NCBI RefSeq assembly: GCF_019222765.1
Contig: NZ_CP078145.1
Coordinates: forward strand, 1,922,001-1,986,000
Source: Nocardia iowensis
GTDB taxonomy: Bacteria; Actinomycetota; Actinomycetes; Mycobacteriales; Mycobacteriaceae
DNA: 64,000 nt
Direction of reading: 5' to 3'
Made by a program: the position numbers and the translations under genes. Of the stretch, positions 60,322 to 64,000 are shown piece by piece (within the stretch, counting starts at the first letter, position 1; the number at the start of each line of letters is the position of its first letter). Below the pieces are notes generated by a model. The model made no database searches. It was not told the origin of the DNA and saw only the letters and a list, made by a program, of their open reading frames with translations.

Positions 60322-60951
60322 TCACGCTCGATTTTCGGGCTCGGCGGACGGCCAGATCGCGCGTAGTGGGCGCATGCCCTCCTCGACGTAGTCGGCGATG
60401 GGGCGGTCGCCGCCGTCGAGGTACCACTGTTCCAGGGCGGCGAAGTAGCCGAAGACCAGGGCGTTGGTGGCGACGCGAGCCTGTGTTTCGGTCAGCCGTC
60501 CGGTCGACGCGATCAGTGGGGTGAGCCGCTGGCTCGTGCGGTCGGCCGAGGCGCAGGCGGCCATCCGCACCGATGGTTCGGTGAAGTGGTAGCGGACCCG
60601 GCGCCACGGGCCGCTGTTGACCGGCGTGCCTTCGGCTGCGTCCGGGGAATCCGGCGTGCGCTCGGGTGCGGATTCGTCGGCGCGGACGGAGCGGATCAGG
60701 CTGCCGATGGGGTCGCGAGGGTCCACGATTGCCTCGATTTCTTCCGCGTTCAGGGTGTCGAACTCGTCGGCGACGATGATCCCTTCCTTCGTGCCGAAGA
60801 GGCGGTAGACCGTCGACGGTGAGACCTCGGCCGCGGCCGCGATCTCCTCGATGGTGACGGCGCCGAACCCCTTCGCGTCGAACAGATCCAGGGCGCGTTC
60901 CTGGATGGTGTGCATTGCCTTGAGCCGCCAGCGCTCGCGAAGTCCGGTCAT
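60322..60951 (-). CDS. TetR-family regulator of the ABC transporter
   Basis: A 209-aa TetR protein with helix-turn-helix at about residues 12-55 (FGAVTIEEIAAAAEVSPSTV, YRLFGTKE). Divergent from the ABC transporter genes. ATG 60951 is preceded by TAATCT with a 6-nt gap (leaderless). Three copies of a short repeat lie in the intergenic region and are probable binding sites. Confidence 0.86.
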   Translation of the reverse strand: MTGLRERWRLKAMHTIQERALDLFDAKGFGAVTIEEIAAAAEVSPSTVYRLFGTKEGIIVADEFDTLNAEEIEAIVDPRDPIGSLIRSVRADESAPERTPDSPDAAEGTPVNSGPWRRVRYHFTEPSVRMAACASADRTSQRLTPLIASTGRLTETQARVATNALVFGYFAALEQWYLDGGDRPIADYVEEGMRPLRAIWPSAEPENRA

Positions 60952-60969
60952 GAGAGCAGATTATCAGGA

Positions 60970-61059
60970 AGTCACTTTCTGAAGAACGTTGCTGTCGTTT
61001 AGACATTGACTGTCTGTAACCGGTCTCGTACAGTCGCTTTCTACAGAGAGTGACTTTCT
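60970..61059. promoter_or_regulatory. ABC operon promoter with three repeated operator-like sites
   Basis: TTGACT (61006-61011), 17 nt, TACAGT (61029-61034) is a near-consensus promoter for the ABC genes. AGTCACTTTCT (60970-60980), AGTCGCTTTCT (61032-61042) and AGTGACTTTCT (61049-61059) are repeats; one overlaps the -10 end. The first lies beside the TetR gene promoter, so one regulator could control both directions. Confidence 0.62.
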
Positions 61060-61208
61060 CAATGGGGCCTACTCCTGGTCCCGGCGGCGCTCTGGCCTCC
61101 CTGAATCACCCGACTGAACTCACCCGGAAGGACTCGTGGCATGCGAACGAACCACCACGGCCGTCTCGGCAGACCACATCGAGCCGAGCTGTCCGAGACG
61201 AGAGCGCG

Positions 61209-62999
61209 ATGACCGCGACCGACCTTGCCGAGACGAGAAAGCGTTCCGCTCCACCGGATACCGTCCGCGACGCGGAACAAAGTTTCGCAGCGCTCTTACG
61301 CCCCCACGCCAGCGGTTTCGCCGCCGTGGTCGTCCTCCAGGTGATCGGTGCCGTGGCCGGTCTGGCACCGTTCTTGGCAGTGGTCGAGTTAGGCCGCGCG
61401 TTGCTGTCGACCGGCCCGATCGATCACGGTCGTGTCTGGTTCACGGTGGTCCTCGGTGCAGCCGGCCTGTTCGTCCGGCTCCTGTTCACGGCTGCTTCGT
61501 CCGGGCTCGGGCACGTGCTCGACGGCCGGGTGCAGCTGTCGTTCCGCCGGCAGTTGGCCGGGCGACTGGGGCGCGTGCCGATCGGCTGGTTCTCCCAGCG
61601 CCGGACGGGTGAGCTGGCCAAGGTGGTGAGCGACGATGTGAGTGCGTTGCATCCGTTCATCGCCCACGCGCCCGGCGAGCTGGTGTCGGCGTTCGTGGTG
61701 CCGCTGGTCTCGCTGGTCTACTTGTTCACCGTCGACTGGCGGCTCACGCTGATCACGCTGGTTCCGGTAGTGCTGGCGGTGGCGTTGGTCCCGTTGATGA
61801 TGACCTCGACCCGACAGTGCGAGCAGAGCGAATTCGACGCGGCGATGGGGCGGATCGCCGACTCGGTCGTGGAGTTCGTGCAGGGCATCGCGGTGGTCAA
61901 GGCGTTCGGCGGCGGCGACCGCGCGCACCGCCGGTTCCGCACGGCGGTAGACGATTTCGCCGACACGTTCCTGCGCTGGGCGCGCGGTCTTTCCCCGATC
62001 GCCGCCGGGATGCAGCTGGCGCTGTCGCCGCCGTTCGTGCTGCTGATCGTGCTGCTCGGTGGCACGGCCCGGATAACCAGCGGTGGGATGGCCGCTGCCG
62101 ATCTGCTGCCGTTCCTGCTGCTCGGGCTGGGGCTGACCGCTCCGGTCGCGGCGCTCGGCCATGGTTTCGACGACATGCAGGCCGCAGGCCGCGCGGTCGG
62201 CAGGATCCGGGACGTGCTCAACGTCGAGCCGCTGCCCGAACCCGCTCACCCTGTCCCGCCGCGAGGACATCGGGTGGAGTTGCGCGATGTCCGGTTCGGT
62301 TACGACGCCGACCGCGAGGTGTTGCGCGGGATCGATCTGGTGCTGGAGCCGGGCACGGTCACCGCGCTCGTCGGACCGTCCGGTAGCGGCAAATCCACAC
62401 TCGTCCAGCTCCTTCCGCGGTTCTTCGACCCGACGCACGGCACGATCACCCTGGGCGGTGTCGACCTGCGCGAGATCGGCAGTCGGCAGCTCTACCAACT
62501 GGTTTCCTTCGTCTTCCAGGATGTTCGCCTGCTGCGCGCGTCGGTGGCCGACAACATCGCGCTGGCGGTCCCGCGTGCCGACCGCGAGCAGCTGGTCCGC
62601 GCCGCCACGCTGGCGGGCATTCACCACCGGATTCTGGAGCTGCCGCACGGCTACGACACGGTGCTCGGCGAGGAGGCCGGACTGTCGGGCGGTGAGGCAC
62701 AGCGCCTTGCCCTCGCCCGCGCGCTCTTGGCCGACACCCCCGTTTTGGTGCTGGACGAAGCGACCGCGTTCGCGGATCCGCAGACCGAACAGGCGGTGCG
62801 GCATGCCATGGCGAGCCTGCGGGGCGATCGGACGATCCTCGTCATCGCCCACCGGCTGGAGACCATCGCCGATGCCGACACCGTCGTCATGGTGGACGAC
62901 GGGGTGATCACGGAGCGCGGCGCACCCGCGCAGTTGCTGGCCGGCCAGGGCAAGTTCGCCGCGTTCTGGCGGTCCCATCGAGGAGACGAGTTGTCATGA
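61209..62999 (+). CDS. ABC transporter, fused membrane/ATPase (IrtA/YbtP-like)
   Basis: A 596-aa half-transporter. The ABC membrane domain (about 25-310) has six helices, starting FAAVVVLQVIGAVAGLAPFL. The ATPase domain (about 355-590) has Walker A GPSGSGKST, Q-loop FVFQDVRL, signature LSGGEAQRLALARALL and Walker B VLVLDEATAFADP. The ATAFADP ending is characteristic of siderophore-type importers (IrtAB, YbtPQ). There is no N-terminal siderophore-interacting domain. Start ATG 61209 (MTATDLAETRKRS); upstream residues are unlikely coding. Its TGA overlaps the next ATG. Confidence 0.87.
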   Translation: MTATDLAETRKRSAPPDTVRDAEQSFAALLRPHASGFAAVVVLQVIGAVAGLAPFLAVVELGRALLSTGPIDHGRVWFTVVLGAAGLFVRLLFTAASSGLGHVLDGRVQLSFRRQLAGRLGRVPIGWFSQRRTGELAKVVSDDVSALHPFIAHAPGELVSAFVVPLVSLVYLFTVDWRLTLITLVPVVLAVALVPLMMTSTRQCEQSEFDAAMGRIADSVVEFVQGIAVVKAFGGGDRAHRRFRTAVDDFADTFLRWARGLSPIAAGMQLALSPPFVLLIVLLGGTARITSGGMAAADLLPFLLLGLGLTAPVAALGHGFDDMQAAGRAVGRIRDVLNVEPLPEPAHPVPPRGHRVELRDVRFGYDADREVLRGIDLVLEPGTVTALVGPSGSGKSTLVQLLPRFFDPTHGTITLGGVDLREIGSRQLYQLVSFVFQDVRLLRASVADNIALAVPRADREQLVRAATLAGIHHRILELPHGYDTVLGEEAGLSGGEAQRLALARALLADTPVLVLDEATAFADPQTEQAVRHAMASLRGDRTILVIAHRLETIADADTVVMVDDGVITERGAPAQLLAGQGKFAAFWRSHRGDELS

Positions 63000-64000
63000 T
63001 CCGAATGCTGTTGCGCGTGCTGGGCAATCAGTACGCCGGACCGGTGCGGCGCACTGTGGCCCTGATGACCACCACCGCGGTCCTGGAGGGCCTGTCCTAC
63101 GCACTGCTGGTCCCGGTGCTCCGGGAACTGTTCGGCAGCAATCCCGCAGCCGCCTGGCCGTGGCTGATCGCGTTCGCCGCCGCGGTCGCGGTCTACGCGG
63201 TCCTGCGCTATCTCAGCGACCTGGCCGGTTTCCGCGCCGGAACCACGCTGCTGCGCGGCACCTATCACCGGCTCGGCGACCACCTGGCCCGGCTGCCCAT
63301 CGGCTGGTACGGCCCCGACCGCGTCGGCGAAGTGTCGGTGCTCGCCAGCCGGGGCGTGCTGGAAGCGATGAGCGTGATCGCGCACCTGCTCGCACCGTTC
63401 GTCGCCGCCTCGGTGACTCCGCTGACGATTGTTGTTGTGCTGCTGGCGTTCAACTGGCAGCTGGGGCTGGCCGCACTGGTCGCCGTCCCGCTGGTGGCGG
63501 CGGTCCAAGTCTGGACGGGACGTGCGATGGCCACCGCCGACGCCGAACGCCACGAACGCGACCAAGATGCGGCCGGCCGGGTCATCGAATACCTGCAAGC
63601 CCAGCCGGTGCTACGGGCCGGGGGCCGCACCGTCGAACGTTTCGATCTGCTCGACGACTCGCTACGTGGAATCCAGCGTGCCTCCCGGCGATCGGCGCTG
63701 TCGGCTCTGCCCGGCATCGTCGGCCTGACGCTCACCGTGCAGGCGATGTTCACCGTGCTGCTGGCCATGGGCGCCTATCTCGCGCTGGGCAGGAGCATCG
63801 GCGCGGCCGAGGTCCTGGCGATCCTGGTGCTGGCGGCCCGCTGCGCCGAACCCCTGCTGTCGCTGGCCGACATCGGCGGCCAACTCCGCAGCGCGCGAGC
63901 CCAATTGACCCGACTGGACGCGCTGCTGCGCACCGAGCCGCTGCCCGAGCCCGCCGACCCCATCCAGCCGCACCACCACGACCTGGAGTTCGATGCCGTC
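62996..64000 (+). CDS. ABC transporter partner subunit (3' truncated by window end)
   Basis: 335 residues are visible, opening MIRMLLRVLGNQYAGPVRRT, then about six membrane helices. GWYGPDRVGEVSVLASRGV and a coupling-helix region are seen. The frame reaches the window end just at the start of the ATPase domain (EPLPEPADPIQPHHHDLEFD). ATGA overlap with the preceding gene shows tight coupling; the two encode a heterodimeric ABC transporter, perhaps for siderophores or lipids. Confidence 0.86.
   Translation, partial: MIRMLLRVLGNQYAGPVRRTVALMTTTAVLEGLSYALLVPVLRELFGSNPAAAWPWLIAFAAAVAVYAVLRYLSDLAGFRAGTTLLRGTYHRLGDHLARLPIGWYGPDRVGEVSVLASRGVLEAMSVIAHLLAPFVAASVTPLTIVVVLLAFNWQLGLAALVAVPLVAAVQVWTGRAMATADAERHERDQDAAGRVIEYLQAQPVLRAGGRTVERFDLLDDSLRGIQRASRRSALSALPGIVGLTLTVQAMFTVLLAMGAYLALGRSIGAAEVLAILVLAARCAEPLLSLADIGGQLRSARAQLTRLDALLRTEPLPEPADPIQPHHHDLEFDAV

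Noticed and set aside
61389..62978. A 529-codon minus-strand frame opposite the ABC transporter
   Set aside because: Shadow; the plus strand carries complete ABC motifs.

Overview
The window is high-GC actinobacterial DNA, most probably from Nocardia or a close mycolic-acid-containing relative. This rests on four observations. The left end has L,D-transpeptidase, tRNA-His, oligoribonuclease, a DUF853 ATPase and a CmrA-like mycolate reductase in an order resembling the Mycobacterium tuberculosis Rv2518c / hisT / orn / Rv2510c / Rv2509 neighbourhood. There is a DesA3-type desaturase with its own electron-transfer partner. There is a small type VII secretion-like operon. Several genes look leaderless, with TANNNT 6-7 nt before the start codon, as is common in these bacteria.

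Layout. 1-7.7 kb is the conserved core block, interrupted by a tandem pair of diaminopimelate decarboxylase genes; the second copy has lost its PLP lysine. 7.9-13.9 kb holds redox genes (FadH-type dienoyl-CoA reductase with a PadR regulator, two SDRs) and a UMF1-type transporter, followed by a frameshifted remnant of a second such transporter. 14.1-20.0 kb is a compact, translationally coupled cluster: haem-oxygenase-like diiron oxidase, 97-aa unknown protein, Fe(II)/2-oxoglutarate dioxygenase, molybdopterin oxidoreductase, LysE-type exporter and a DapF-fold protein with both catalytic cysteines replaced by serine. I consider this the best candidate for an undescribed pathway, probably making and exporting a modified amino acid. 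20.2-23.7 kb is a TetR-controlled fatty-acid desaturase operon. 24-31.4 kb has a small leaderless gene, a TetR gene, a secreted CocE-type hydrolase, a DUF4389 protein and an ABC-2 exporter.

31.7-34.4 kb is an EspC-like / Pro-rich / membrane-anchored operon. 34.4-41.5 kb carries an APC permease, a small Cys-containing module with MerR, an NCS1 permease, a PAS-GGDEF-EAL protein and a DUF574 methyltransferase. 41.5-44.6 kb is a lower-GC accessory island of three unrecognised genes, two encoding membrane proteins. 44.6-58.2 kb is a mosaic of regulators, a VanX-like lipoprotein, a carotenoid oxygenase, two ANTAR proteins flanking a YdcF protein, VOC proteins (one a remnant), a coupled VanZ/O-methyltransferase pair and a DHA2 exporter. 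58.7-64.0 kb carries an acyl-CoA carboxylase beta chain and a TetR-controlled heterodimeric ABC transporter that runs off the window.

Only one RNA gene (tRNA-His) was found. I saw no insertion sequence, phage integrase, CRISPR array or rRNA.
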